This document shows, piece after piece, positions 25,206 to 33,638 of a stretch of 40,631 nucleotides of DNA (its first letter is position 1; every line of letters begins with the position of its first letter). This stretch comes from Syntrophobacteraceae bacterium. GTDB taxonomy: Bacteria > Desulfobacterota > Syntrophobacteria > Syntrophobacterales > Syntrophobacteraceae. The stretch lies in the NCBI GenBank assembly GCA_025454175.1, contig JALOOX010000032.1:1-40631 (forward strand). The letters run 5' to 3'. Position numbers and translations under genes: made by a program. The notes below the pieces were generated by a model. It was given only the letters and a program-made list of their open reading frames with translations. It had not been told where the DNA came from and ran no database searches.

Positions 25206-25280
25206 CCACTGAAAGAAGGAAGAAAGAAAGAAACGAAAAACGGAAAGACGAAAAAGAAGGAACGAGCGAACGAAAAAGAG
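25206..25280. repeat. Low-complexity purine tract
   Basis: About 75 bases almost entirely A and G, with GAAAG and AAGAAG runs and single C interruptions, directly after the flavodiiron gene and before the terminator. No true repeat unit longer than a few bases. Confidence 0.7.
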
Positions 25281-25310
25281 AAAGGCCGCGACATGATGCC
25301 GCGGCCTTTT
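25281..25310. terminator. Bidirectional intrinsic terminator
   Basis: Stem AAAGGCCGCG/CGCGGCCTTT with loop ACATGATGC and a T-run on the plus strand (TTTTCTC). It is flanked by GAGAAA and TTTCTC, which extend the stem with one bulge. It ends the PerR operon and, on the other strand (A-rich on this side), follows the tRNA-Pro gene. Confidence 0.85.
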
Positions 25311-25348
25311 CTCCTCATCCCGTCCCTATCCGTTTTCATCGTTTTCAC

Positions 25349-25426
25349 TGGTCGGGACGAGAGGATTTGAACCTCCGTCCTCTTGCACCCCAAGCAAGCG
25401 CGCTAACCAGTCTGCGCCACGTCCCG
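25349..25426 (-). tRNA. tRNA-Pro (anticodon GGG)
   Basis: A complete 78-base tRNA with encoded CCA end. The acceptor stem CGGGACG pairs with CGTCCCG. The anticodon stem CTTGC/GCAAG encloses loop TTGGGGT, giving anticodon GGG. The T-arm contains GGTTCAAATCC. It is isolated, between convergent transcription units. Confidence 0.95.
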
Positions 25427-25439
25427 ACGAGCGTCCTCC

Positions 25440-25468
25440 CCTGTACCATCTATGCCGCGGGGTGTCAA
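25440..25468 (-). promoter_or_regulatory. Promoter of tRNA-Pro
   Basis: On the minus strand, a perfect -35 TTGACA (25463-25468), a 17-base spacer and a weak -10 TACAGG (25440-25445) lie 13 bases before the tRNA 5' end, the expected distance for a short tRNA leader. Confidence 0.55.
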
Positions 25469-25579
25469 GCGGCTTTCCACCACTCTTTCCACCATTCCGA
25501 AAGCGGATTTAGCGGGATCTCCCATGTCGCCTGCCGTTTATGAAAACCGTCGACGGATGTTCCGTCAGCCCTTCGAGTC

Positions 25580-26977
25580 TCAAGATGGATTCTGAACTTC
25601 GCCGGCGGTGGTCTCCTCGCTCTCACCGATCCCCAGGGCCTTCATCTTTCGGTGCAGGTGACTGCGCTCGACTCCGATCTGGGAAGCGGTGAGGGAGACG
25701 TTCCACTGGTTCTCATCGAGCTTTCGCAGCAGGTACTGGCGCTCGAAGGCGTTTCGAGCCTCCCGAAGGGTCTGGTGTCGAAAGATGTCGTTTTCGGCGG
25801 GCGGCTCCCTGAGCTGAGAAAGGAAATCCTTGGGCAGATTCTCGGGACGGATCTTCTGTCCCGGAGTCATGATGATGAGGCGCTCGACGAAATTCCTGAG
25901 CTCACGTACGTTGCCCGGCCAGTGGTACTGCTGCAGGAGATCCATGACGTGCCGGTCCAGCTCCTTTCGCCCGATCCCCGTCTGCAAGGCCATTTCGGAC
26001 ACGAAGTCCTCAACGAGGAGGGGAATGTCCTGAAGTCGATCCCTCAGCGGCGGGACGTCAATGGGAATGACGTTCAGCCTGTAGTAGAGATCCTGACGGA
26101 ACTGACCGGTTTCGATGGCTTTCTGGAGGTCCTTGTTGGTGGCCGAGACAACCCTGACGTCCACCTGGATCGGTCGGGTACCCCCCACGCGCTCGAAAAT
26201 CTGCTCCTGCAGGATGCGCAGCACCTTGGCCTGGGTCTTGAGACTCATATCGCCGATCTCATCCAGGAAGAGCGTGCCGCCGTTGGCCAGGTCGAACCGC
26301 CCCTTGCGCCGCTCGTGGGCCCCGGTGAATGCTCCTTTTTCATGGCCGAAAAGCTCGCTTTCGATCAACTCCTCGGGAATGGCCGCGCAGTTGACCTCGA
26401 TCATTGGGCGATGGCTTCTGCGGCTCAGGTTGTGGATGAGGCGGGCCACAAGCTCTTTTCCTGTTCCGTTCTCCCCCGTGATGAGCACCGTGGCATTGGT
26501 GGGGGCTGCCAGCCGGATCTGCTCCCGAAGGGCCTCGATGACCGGGCTCCTTCCCGAGATGTGAACCTTGCTCGAGGCCTTCTGCCTCCAGATCCGGTTG
26601 TCCTCCTGGAGCCTGGTCAATTCCAGCCCGTTTTGCACGGATACCAGGATGCGCTCGAGGGAAAGCGGTTTCTCGACAAAGTCAAAAGCACCGAGCTTGG
26701 TGGCCTTGACGGCCGTTTCGATGCTCCCGTGTCCCGAGATGATGATGACGGGGAGGTGGGGATGATGGGATCGCAGCTCGCCCAGGACGCTCAGGCCGTC
26801 GATTCCCGGAAGCCAGACATCGAGGAGAACGAGGTCGGGGACTTCCTTGCGCACCTCGTCGAGGGCTTCCTCACCCGTTCGTGCCAGGGCCACCCGGTAG
26901 CCTTCGTCATTGAGCACTCCCTTGAGCGACTGGAGAATGCTGACTTCGTCATCCACCACGAGGATCTTGTGCTTCAT
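25580..26977 (-). CDS. NtrX-like sigma-54-dependent response regulator
   Basis: A 465-residue regulator with three domains. Receiver domain: acidic pocket DD at 9-10, phosphoacceptor Asp53 (LLDVWLPGIDG), Lys103 (VEKPL). AAA+ domain: Walker A GENGTGKE (168-175), the sigma-54 contact loop GAFTGA (215-220) and Walker B LFLDE (236-240). C-terminal Fis-type HTH: LTASQIGVERSHLHRKMKAL. The domain order and the adjoining NtrY-like kinase suggest NtrX, though the trigger and regulon are not known here. It is transcribed after the kinase gene with a 131-base gap that contains a heptad repeat. Confidence 0.93.
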   Translation of the reverse strand: MKHKILVVDDEVSILQSLKGVLNDEGYRVALARTGEEALDEVRKEVPDLVLLDVWLPGIDGLSVLGELRSHHPHLPVIIISGHGSIETAVKATKLGAFDFVEKPLSLERILVSVQNGLELTRLQEDNRIWRQKASSKVHISGRSPVIEALREQIRLAAPTNATVLITGENGTGKELVARLIHNLSRRSHRPMIEVNCAAIPEELIESELFGHEKGAFTGAHERRKGRFDLANGGTLFLDEIGDMSLKTQAKVLRILQEQIFERVGGTRPIQVDVRVVSATNKDLQKAIETGQFRQDLYYRLNVIPIDVPPLRDRLQDIPLLVEDFVSEMALQTGIGRKELDRHVMDLLQQYHWPGNVRELRNFVERLIIMTPGQKIRPENLPKDFLSQLREPPAENDIFRHQTLREARNAFERQYLLRKLDENQWNVSLTASQIGVERSHLHRKMKALGIGESEETTAGEVQNPS

Positions 26978-27075
26978 CTCTCCTTATTGTCCTTTCCACC
27001 TTTCATGGCCCTGCCGGCTGCATGTCGCGGGACCCACCCCAAACCCCAACATGGACTCCTGTTCCGGGACTTGCA

Positions 27076-27104
27076 CGAAAACCCGAAACCTGAAACTTGA
27101 AACA
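27076..27104. repeat. Heptad repeat of the GAAACCN type
   Basis: Units CGAAACC, TGAAACT and TGAAACA follow a slightly longer CGAAAACC, in the gap between the NtrY-like and NtrX-like genes. It is the same heptad family as at 3575-3608 and in the opposite orientation relative to the flanking gene. Confidence 0.7.
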
Positions 27105-27108
27105 GACA

Positions 27109-29319
27109 TCAACCCGGCAGCTCGATGATGAACACCGTCCCCCGGGGAACATTGTCCCGCACCCGGATGAAGCCCTGATGGTCCGCCACGATGCTGGCCA
27201 CGATGGCGAGGCCGAGCCCCGTTCCCTTTTCCTTCCTGGAATAATAAGGCTCGAAAACCCGAAGCTTGTCCTCCGAAGACAGCCCATGTCCCGTGTCGGC
27301 GCATTCGAGGCGGGCGATCTTCAGGATGGCATCATAGAAGAGCTTCACGCTGATGACGCCCCCCGTCCCATTCAACGCGTGGATGGCATTCTCCAGGAGG
27401 TTGATCATCACCTGTTTGAACTGATCACTGTCGAGATTCAGCAGGGGCAGAGCTTCCGCCTGGTCCACTTCGAAGGTGATGTGTGAATGGGTGTGGCGGT
27501 AGAGCGCGATGCTTTCCCTGACGATATGAGAAAGGTCGCAGGGAGAGGGGTTGGCCCGGGGCAGTCGGGCGAATCGAGAGAACTCGTTGACCAGGTGCTT
27601 CATGTGATCGACCTGCTGGATGATGGTGCCCGTGCATTCGTCGAGCACGGAGTCCTCCTCTTCCAGGAGTCCGGCATACTTTCGGCGCAGCCTTTGGGCG
27701 CAGAGCTGGATGGGAGTGAGCGGGTTTTTGATTTCGTGGGCGATGCGCCTGGCCACTTCGCGCCACGCGGCCATGCGCTGGGCTTTCTCGAGATCCGTGA
27801 GATCGTCGAATACGACGACCACTCCGAGAGAGCTGCCGGCTTCGTCCTGCAGCACCGACACCTTGATGAGGAGCACCATCGGGCGGTTGCCGACAATAAC
27901 GTGAAGCTGCTGCTCGAGATAGGGCTGACCGGTGGCCCGATGACTGCTCATGAAGGATCTGACGATATCGAGGTGAGCATCCTGGAGAAACCTCGAGTAA
28001 TGCCGGCTCATTGCTTCCTCGGCGTTCACCCCGAAGATGGCTTCGGCGGACTTGTTCATGGTGATGATGAGTCCCTGCGGATCGACGCTCACCACGCCCG
28101 CCGCGATATTGGCGAGCACGATCTCCATGTACCGGCGCCGCTCCTCCAGCTCCACGTGGCTTTGCTGGAGGGCCCCGTAAGCGCTGGCGAGCTTTTCGCG
28201 ACCCTCCCGCAGGTCCCTCACCATGGTGTTGAAAGACCCGATGAGCATGCCCAGCTCATCGTCGCGGTCCGAGTCCAGCTCGACGTAGAGGTCGCCCTCC
28301 GCCACGCTGCGCGTGGCCGACGCGAGAGCCTGAATGGGGCCGGTGAGGGTTTTGGCCAGGAAGAAGCCGAACCAGATGGCTGCAAAGATCACGAGGAGGG
28401 TGACGATGGAGTAGGTGATGAAATGGCTGATCTTGAGCGGCTTGTGGAGAAGCTTCATCTGAAGGTAGTCTTCGTAGCCGGCCGTGATGCCCACAAACTT
28501 GCTGGTGATGGCGGATGGGAGGGACTTGATCACCACCACCTCCCCGATGGCATCCTGGGGGGAAACCACCTCCGGGCGGATGGGAGTCCGCGCCATGAGC
28601 CCTTCGCGTTTGTTGGCGAAGGTGAAGGGAATCACCGGGGACGACGGCTCACGGTTCAGGATGCGCCGAATCCGTCGCGTTTGGATCTGCGGCATGTTCA
28701 TGCCCTGGCCCTGCATGAGGAGCTTGCCGTTGGTCCCGAAAACAAAGATGCCGTCCAGCTGGTACTGTCCCAGGAGGTAGCCGGGCACGGCGGCCGGCAG
28801 TTCCGAAGCTCCCGACTCGAGCACGGGACTGCCCAGAAGCTCCAGGGCCACCATCCGAGAGCTTCTCAGCAGCTCCTCGCCCTCGAATTCCACGTAGTCC
28901 TTCATGAGTGAGATGGACTGATCCAGTGAATGCTCCACCTTTTGGGTGAACCAGTGGTCCATGCTTGAGAAGATCAGCTGGGTCGTCATCCAGAAGAGGG
29001 GCAATGTGGGAATGAGGGTCAGTCCGACGAAAGCAATGACCAGGCGGGTCCTCAGCTTGTGCCCGAGGATGTTCCGTTTTCGCTCGAAGATGAGCTTGAC
29101 GATGTTTCGAAGCACGAGGTAGGTGAGGAGCAGCAGGAGGATGACATTCACGTTGACCAGGGCGAAGAGAATGTTCCCCGTCAGCGGGACTTGGGACTCC
29201 AGGCTGAAGAACCAGCCCTCCATGACCCCGAAGTAAATGACCGCGGCGACGACCAGAAGCGTCCACGTGACTCGCTGCCGGCGTTTCTGATTGCTGCTGT
29301 GAGTGCCCGATTTGTCCAT
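27109..29319 (-). CDS. NtrY-like membrane sensor histidine kinase
   Basis: A 736-residue kinase. Two to three N-terminal membrane helices (WTLLVVAAVIYFGVMEGWFF; ILFALVNVNVILLLLLTYLV; RLVIAFVGLTLIPTLPLFW) precede a large extracytoplasmic region and another helix (TYSIVTLLVIFAAIWFGFFL). Then come HAMP (LTGPIQALASATRSVAEGD), PAS, and a HisKA/HATPase core: phosphoacceptor in RRIAHEIKNPLTPIQ, N-box NLLENAIHAL, G1 DTGHGLS, G2 KGTGLGLAIV. This is the NtrY architecture. I place the start at MDKSGTHSSN; the frame runs 35 codons further but into the DUF4390 gene, and no clear ribosome site marks either. Confidence 0.92.
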   Translation of the reverse strand: MDKSGTHSSNQKRRQRVTWTLLVVAAVIYFGVMEGWFFSLESQVPLTGNILFALVNVNVILLLLLTYLVLRNIVKLIFERKRNILGHKLRTRLVIAFVGLTLIPTLPLFWMTTQLIFSSMDHWFTQKVEHSLDQSISLMKDYVEFEGEELLRSSRMVALELLGSPVLESGASELPAAVPGYLLGQYQLDGIFVFGTNGKLLMQGQGMNMPQIQTRRIRRILNREPSSPVIPFTFANKREGLMARTPIRPEVVSPQDAIGEVVVIKSLPSAITSKFVGITAGYEDYLQMKLLHKPLKISHFITYSIVTLLVIFAAIWFGFFLAKTLTGPIQALASATRSVAEGDLYVELDSDRDDELGMLIGSFNTMVRDLREGREKLASAYGALQQSHVELEERRRYMEIVLANIAAGVVSVDPQGLIITMNKSAEAIFGVNAEEAMSRHYSRFLQDAHLDIVRSFMSSHRATGQPYLEQQLHVIVGNRPMVLLIKVSVLQDEAGSSLGVVVVFDDLTDLEKAQRMAAWREVARRIAHEIKNPLTPIQLCAQRLRRKYAGLLEEEDSVLDECTGTIIQQVDHMKHLVNEFSRFARLPRANPSPCDLSHIVRESIALYRHTHSHITFEVDQAEALPLLNLDSDQFKQVMINLLENAIHALNGTGGVISVKLFYDAILKIARLECADTGHGLSSEDKLRVFEPYYSRKEKGTGLGLAIVASIVADHQGFIRVRDNVPRGTVFIIELPG

Positions 29320-29396
29320 ATGCTCAGGTGCAAGCCGTCCAGTGCCATCTGGATGGGTGTTTCCGGTTTTCGATGAATAAAAGCTCGTCCGGCCTG

Positions 29397-29975
29397 TCAA
29401 ATATTCAGGGTGACGCGCTCCCACTTGGTTTCAAAATCCCAGAGAGAAACAAAAAACAAAATATAACGGAAAAAGAGGGGCAAATGCAGCTTGGAAAGCT
29501 CAGCCTTGACGAGCAACTGGTATGATCCCGAATCCGAGAGGCGCCAGAGTGGAATGACCGGTAGATTCCGCACGGTGCTCATGACGACCTTGGCCTCATC
29601 GAGGTCCTTCACCAGGATCTCGGCGTCGGACTGCTCGGGCACCCGCAGGCGAAATCGGTCCTTGAGCCGGTCGTACTTGATGGTGTGCTCGAAAACGGTG
29701 TCGAGGAGGGCCCGCCGGAGGAAGGGGAATTTCTTCTTCCTCTGGAGAACCACCCGGAAGCGGAACGTCGTCGGGACTCCGCTGAGAATAGCTTCTTCCA
29801 TCTTCGGCGAAAAACAGTCCTCCACAAAGAAGCTCAGCTCCAGGTTGCCCTGATTGCGAACAACTCTCACGTCGCTGATACTGGCCTCCTGGACGGGGCG
29901 CAGCAGAGTCGCGACCAAACCCATGACCGCGACGAGAACCAGGCCGATAAGCAACGAGGTGAACAACTTTCTCAT
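29397..29975 (-). CDS. DUF4390 family protein
   Basis: A 192-residue protein of the DUF4390 family, found upstream of NtrY-like kinases in proteobacteria. An uncleaved signal or anchor (KLFTSLLIGLVLVAVMGLVA) is followed by a periplasmic beta-rich region (ISDVRVVRNQGNLELSFFVE; SGVPTTFRFRVVLQRKKKFP). The C-terminus IPLWRLSDSGSYQLLVKAEL then KLHLPLFFRYILFFVSLWDF is typical of the family. It lies 77 bases ahead of the kinase gene in one operon, and probably works with that kinase's sensing region (inference). Confidence 0.82.
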   Translation of the reverse strand: MRKLFTSLLIGLVLVAVMGLVATLLRPVQEASISDVRVVRNQGNLELSFFVEDCFSPKMEEAILSGVPTTFRFRVVLQRKKKFPFLRRALLDTVFEHTIKYDRLKDRFRLRVPEQSDAEILVKDLDEAKVVMSTVRNLPVIPLWRLSDSGSYQLLVKAELSKLHLPLFFRYILFFVSLWDFETKWERVTLNI

Positions 29976-30012
29976 GGGATGATTTCATGACCGTTGAGGG
30001 CAAAGGTTCCTG

Positions 30013-30050
30013 TTGCCTTGGATTCTAGACAAGCGGCGGGTCCAAGGCAA
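30013..30050. terminator. 10-bp inverted repeat after the exporter operon
   Basis: TTGCCTTGGA and TCCAAGGCAA are perfect 10-base arms around an 18-base loop. Located between the ABC permease stop (30145, minus strand) and the DUF4390 start, with no T-tract; it could be a terminator or a regulatory hairpin. Confidence 0.5.
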
Positions 30051-30085
30051 GTCCAACCTCCTGGAGCAGTCCAACCACCCGGAGC
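30050..30085. repeat. Tandem 18-base duplication
   Basis: AGTCCAACCTCCTGGAGC (30050-30067) is followed immediately by AGTCCAACCACCCGGAGC (30068-30085), 16 of 18 identical. Non-coding. Confidence 0.8.
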
Positions 30086-30144
30086 CATCCGCGGACCGCT
30101 GAAGGACCGGGGCGTTTTGGATTTTGAATCCCCGTCCACGGGCT

Positions 30145-30936
30145 TCACTTGATCAACCGTCGCCGCATGACCAGCAGTGCAATCGGGAAGGCGAGCGCCG
30201 AAAGACCGAAGAGATAGGCCACGGACCACCAGTCCCCCTGGGTGGATGCCCCGAGGCACAGCCCCCGCGTCAGGTTCACGAGGTGCGTCAGGGGGAAGAC
30301 AACCGTCAGGCTCTGGGCCCACGGGGGCAGGCTTTCAACGGGAAAAAACGTTCCGCTGAAAAGAAACATTGGAGTAATAAATAAAAAAATCGGGAGGTTA
30401 AAGAGATCTATGCTCGACAGAATGCCCGTAAAGATCATGCCCAACGCGCCGAAGGCAAATCCTCCCAGGAAGGCCACGGCGAGGATGAGCAGCCCCGAAG
30501 GCCAGGTCACCAGGCCGAAGGCGCTGACCACGGCCAGCATGAGAGCCGTCGCGATGAACGACTTGGTGGCACCCCACATGATCTCCCCCGTGATCACTTC
30601 CTCCAGGGAGAGCGGTGTCGCCAGCATGGCATCGAAGGTCTTCTGGTAATACATGCGTACGAAGGATGCGTAGGTGTTCTCAAAAAACGCATTATACATC
30701 ATGTTGATGGCCAGAAGCGACGGCGCGATGAAGGACACGTAGGGAATGACCTCGCCACGGTAGGAGATGGACTCGATGAAGGAGCCCAGACCCACGCCGA
30801 AGGCAAGCAGGTAGAAGAGGGGCTCGAGAATGGGGGGAAGGAAGTTGACCTTCCAGATCCTTCGGTAAACGATGAGGTTCCGCCGCCAGACGCGCAGAAA
30901 CCGCAGACTGATGTGAATCGACCTCAAGGCCGTCAT
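30145..30936 (-). CDS. ABC-2 type transporter permease
   Basis: A 263-residue ABC-2 (NodJ/YadH-like) membrane protein with about six hydrophobic segments (LFYLLAFGVGLGSF; AFGALGMIFTGILSSIDLFN; LPIFLFITPMFLFSGTFFPV; SVAYLFGLSALAFPIALLVM). It forms the membrane part of an exporter with the ATPase encoded just upstream, whose stop overlaps this start by four bases (ATGA). Such pairs export polysaccharide, lipids or drugs; the substrate cannot be inferred. Confidence 0.9.
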   Translation of the reverse strand: MTALRSIHISLRFLRVWRRNLIVYRRIWKVNFLPPILEPLFYLLAFGVGLGSFIESISYRGEVIPYVSFIAPSLLAINMMYNAFFENTYASFVRMYYQKTFDAMLATPLSLEEVITGEIMWGATKSFIATALMLAVVSAFGLVTWPSGLLILAVAFLGGFAFGALGMIFTGILSSIDLFNLPIFLFITPMFLFSGTFFPVESLPPWAQSLTVVFPLTHLVNLTRGLCLGASTQGDWWSVAYLFGLSALAFPIALLVMRRRLIK

Positions 30937-31913
30937 TCGCGAAGCTCCCTGCCCGTGAGCACCAGGAATACGTCTTCCAGGGTGGCTGTTCTCAGCAGGC
31001 AGTTGCCGCCGCAGTAGATCGAGCTGAAACGATCGAAGAGCCGATCCTCCTCACTGCCGTAGATGATCATGCGATGCTCCAGGTCTTCATGCCGCAGGCC
31101 GAGCTCCATGACGAGGCCGCGGAGCTCCCGGCCTGGCTCCCTGACCTCGACCACATCGCGCCCCACATGCTCCTTAACCAGGCTGGACGGCGGCCCCTCG
31201 ACCAGGACCTTTCCGCGGTCGATGATGATCAGGCGGTCGCAGAGCCGCGCGGCTTCATCCATGTAATGGGTGGTGAGGAGAATGGAAAGCCCCTGGGAGC
31301 GGAGCAATTCCAGCCGGTCCCACACCTGGTGCCGGGACTGGGGATCGAGGCCCGTTGTCGGTTCGTCCAGGATAAGCAGCTCCGGGCGGTTGATGAGCGC
31401 CCTGGCGATGACCACCCGGCGCATCATGCCTCCGGACAGTTCGGTGACCCTGGAATCCACCCGGTGCTCGAGGCCCATGAATTCCAGGAGCTCCAACGCG
31501 TGCCGGGCGGCCTCCTTTCGGGGGATGTCAAAATAGGAGGCGAAGACCTCGAGGTTCTGCAGAACGGTCAGATCGGGATCGAGGTTGTTCTCCTGCTGGC
31601 ATACCCCGATTCCGTATTTGATGTCTCTCCAGTGCGCCCGCATGTCCTTGCCGAAGATGTGAAGTGACCCGGAAGTCATCGGCGAGAACCCGTATACCAT
31701 CCGGACGGTGGAGGTTTTTCCGGCTCCGTTGGGTCCGAGGAGCCCGAGGCATTCCCCCCCGTGGAGCTCGAAGGAAACATCCTCGACGGCCGTGAAGTCC
31801 CCGAAGGTCTTCTGGAGATGCCGCGCCTCGATGACTTTCCTTTTCTCCGTTGAAGCCAAACCCTTCCCTCCCCCCTGTCCGGCGAAATGCTCCTGCCTGG
31901 CTGGCCAGAACAT
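30933..31913 (-). CDS. ABC transporter ATPase (NodI/YadG-like)
   Basis: A 326-residue ATPase with Walker A GPNGAGKTST, signature LSGGMMRRVVIARAL, Walker B LLILDEPTTGLDP and the switch His in LTTHYMDEA. The C-terminal ATLEDVFLVLTGREL is common in NodI/DrrA-type exporters. The start is uncertain: ATG at 31913 opens the frame, but TTG at 31859 has a purine-rich GGGAGGGAAGGG just upstream and leaves the conserved part intact. The downstream permease gene overlaps by four bases, so they form an operon. Confidence 0.9.
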   Translation of the reverse strand: MFWPARQEHFAGQGGGKGLASTEKRKVIEARHLQKTFGDFTAVEDVSFELHGGECLGLLGPNGAGKTSTVRMVYGFSPMTSGSLHIFGKDMRAHWRDIKYGIGVCQQENNLDPDLTVLQNLEVFASYFDIPRKEAARHALELLEFMGLEHRVDSRVTELSGGMMRRVVIARALINRPELLILDEPTTGLDPQSRHQVWDRLELLRSQGLSILLTTHYMDEAARLCDRLIIIDRGKVLVEGPPSSLVKEHVGRDVVEVREPGRELRGLVMELGLRHEDLEHRMIIYGSEEDRLFDRFSSIYCGGNCLLRTATLEDVFLVLTGRELRE

Positions 31914-31960
31914 AATGCGCTATAAGAGGATCGACAACATGATTCTATGGAGGAATTGCC

Positions 31961-32269
31961 GTGGATGATGCCTTGCCATCGATGAGCTCCGCGGTTCGGG
32001 CCGCCGACGAGGGGGCCGTGGTCGAAGTCCACGTTCAGCCACGGGCGAGCAGGACTGAGCTTGCGGGAATGCACGAAGGCCGGTTGAAGCTGCGCCTGAC
32101 AGCCCCGCCCGTGGAGGGGGAGGCGAACCGGGAATGCATCCGCTTCGTCGCCCGGCTGTTGAATATACCCAGGTCGTCCGTGGTGATTCTTCAGGGCCAC
32201 AAGTCCCGCGGCAAGACCCTTCTCATCCGGGGCATGACCCCGGCGGAGGTCCTGGACCGACTGGGTTAG
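31961..32269 (+). CDS. DUF167/YggU family protein
   Basis: A 102-residue protein of the YggU family, a small conserved alpha/beta fold of unknown molecular function. Conserved features are VEVHVQPRASRTEL (residues ~21-34), LKLRLTAPPVEGEANRECI, the basic LNIPRSSVVILQGHKSRGKT and a C-terminal VLDRL helix. It starts with GTG, which has GGAGG 7 bases upstream; no ATG exists at the conserved N-terminus. It is divergent from the ABC genes (47 bases). Confidence 0.88.
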   Translation: MDDALPSMSSAVRAADEGAVVEVHVQPRASRTELAGMHEGRLKLRLTAPPVEGEANRECIRFVARLLNIPRSSVVILQGHKSRGKTLLIRGMTPAEVLDRLG

Positions 32270-32402
32270 TCCCAGCCATTGCCCGTCAGCTTGTTTGATC
32301 TGATCATATTCTTTTTGAAATAAATCCTTGACTTTGATAAAAGACCCTCCAACATTCCAAATCCATGGGTTCATGTGACAGCACCTCTAGAAGGAGACGA
32401 CC

Positions 32403-33578
32403 ATGCGTGAAGCTGTAATTGTGAGTGCCGTTCGCACCCCGCTGGGGAGCTTCAACGGAGCCCTCAGCGCCTTTGGGGCCACCCGGCTGGGAGCCATCGT
32501 GATCGAGGAAGCTCTGCGCCGTGCGGGAGTGAAGAAGGAAGACGTCAACGAAGCCATCATGGGCTTAGTCCTCCCGTGCGGCTACGGTCAGAACCCGGCC
32601 AAACAGGCCACCGTGCAGGCGGGAATGCCGTGGGAAGTTGAATGCGTCACCATCAACAAGGTGTGCGGCTCGGGGCTCAAGGCCGTCATGATGGCGGCAC
32701 AGGCCATCCAGGTGGGAGATGCCGACGTCGTGGTGGCTGGCGGCATGGAGAACATGAGCATGGCTCCCTACTTCCTCAAGAAGGCCAGATCCGGCTATCG
32801 AATGGGCGACGGCACGCTGCACGATCACATGCTTCATGACGGATTGTGGGACATCGTCAACGACTTTCACATGGGGATCTCCAACGAGCTGTGCTCGGAG
32901 CGCTACAACGTAACGCGCGAGGACCAGGACCGATACGCCGCCGAATCCTATCGGCGCGCTCTGGCCGCCCAGGCGGCGGGCAAGTTCGATGACGAGATCG
33001 TTCCCGTGGAGATTCCCCAGAAGAAGGGGGCTCCCGTGGTGTTCGGCAGGGACGAATGTCCCCAGGAAACGCCTTACGAGACCCTCGCCAAGATGAAGCC
33101 CGCCTTCAAGAAGGACGGTCTGACCACGGCGGGCAACGCCTCCATCATCAGCGACGGTGCGGCGGCGGTGGTGGTGATGTCCCGCGAGAAGGCCGAGGCA
33201 CTGGGGTGCAAGATCATGGCGACCGTGGGGGCCCAGGCTTCCTACGGCATCGACATGAAATACGTGCTGGTGGCTCCCATCTGGGCGGTGCCCAAGTGCC
33301 TCCAGAAAGAGGGCATTTCGAAGGAAGAAGTGGATCTGTACGAGATCAACGAGGCCTTCAGCGGTTCCACCGTGGCGGCCCTCAAGGAGCTGCAGCTGGA
33401 CCCGGCCAGGGTCAACGTCAACGGCGGCAGCGTGGCCCTGGGTCATCCTATCGGCGCCAGTGGGTGCCGACTGCTCGTGACCCTGCTACACGAGATGATT
33501 CGCCAGGACAAGAAGAGAGGCCTGGTCTCCCTGTGCCTGGGCGGCGGCGAAGCGGTGGCCATGGCCGTGAGGCGGTGA
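32403..33578 (+). CDS. Acetyl-CoA C-acetyltransferase (thiolase)
   Basis: A 391-residue degradative-type thiolase splitting acetoacetyl-CoA (or condensing two acetyl-CoA). The catalytic residues are present: nucleophile Cys88 (NKVCGSGLKAV), His348 (GGSVALGHPIGASG) and Cys378 (SLCLGGGEAVAM). Start ATG has AAGGAG 7 bases upstream. The 133-base leader shows only a weak TTGACT-17-AACATT. It leads an operon with 3-hydroxyacyl-CoA dehydrogenase and acyl-CoA dehydrogenase for short-chain beta-oxidation or its reverse. Chain length preference is inferred from context, not sequence. Confidence 0.93.
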   Translation: MREAVIVSAVRTPLGSFNGALSAFGATRLGAIVIEEALRRAGVKKEDVNEAIMGLVLPCGYGQNPAKQATVQAGMPWEVECVTINKVCGSGLKAVMMAAQAIQVGDADVVVAGGMENMSMAPYFLKKARSGYRMGDGTLHDHMLHDGLWDIVNDFHMGISNELCSERYNVTREDQDRYAAESYRRALAAQAAGKFDDEIVPVEIPQKKGAPVVFGRDECPQETPYETLAKMKPAFKKDGLTTAGNASIISDGAAAVVVMSREKAEALGCKIMATVGAQASYGIDMKYVLVAPIWAVPKCLQKEGISKEEVDLYEINEAFSGSTVAALKELQLDPARVNVNGGSVALGHPIGASGCRLLVTLLHEMIRQDKKRGLVSLCLGGGEAVAMAVRR

Positions 33579-33638
33579 GCACAAACCATTGGATGTGATC
33601 CATAAGGAAATCCCTTTGGATAGAGGAGGCAACAGCCC

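Noticed and set aside
27487..28911. A 474-codon plus-strand open frame
   Set aside because: Antisense to the NtrY-like kinase, with implausible His-rich composition.
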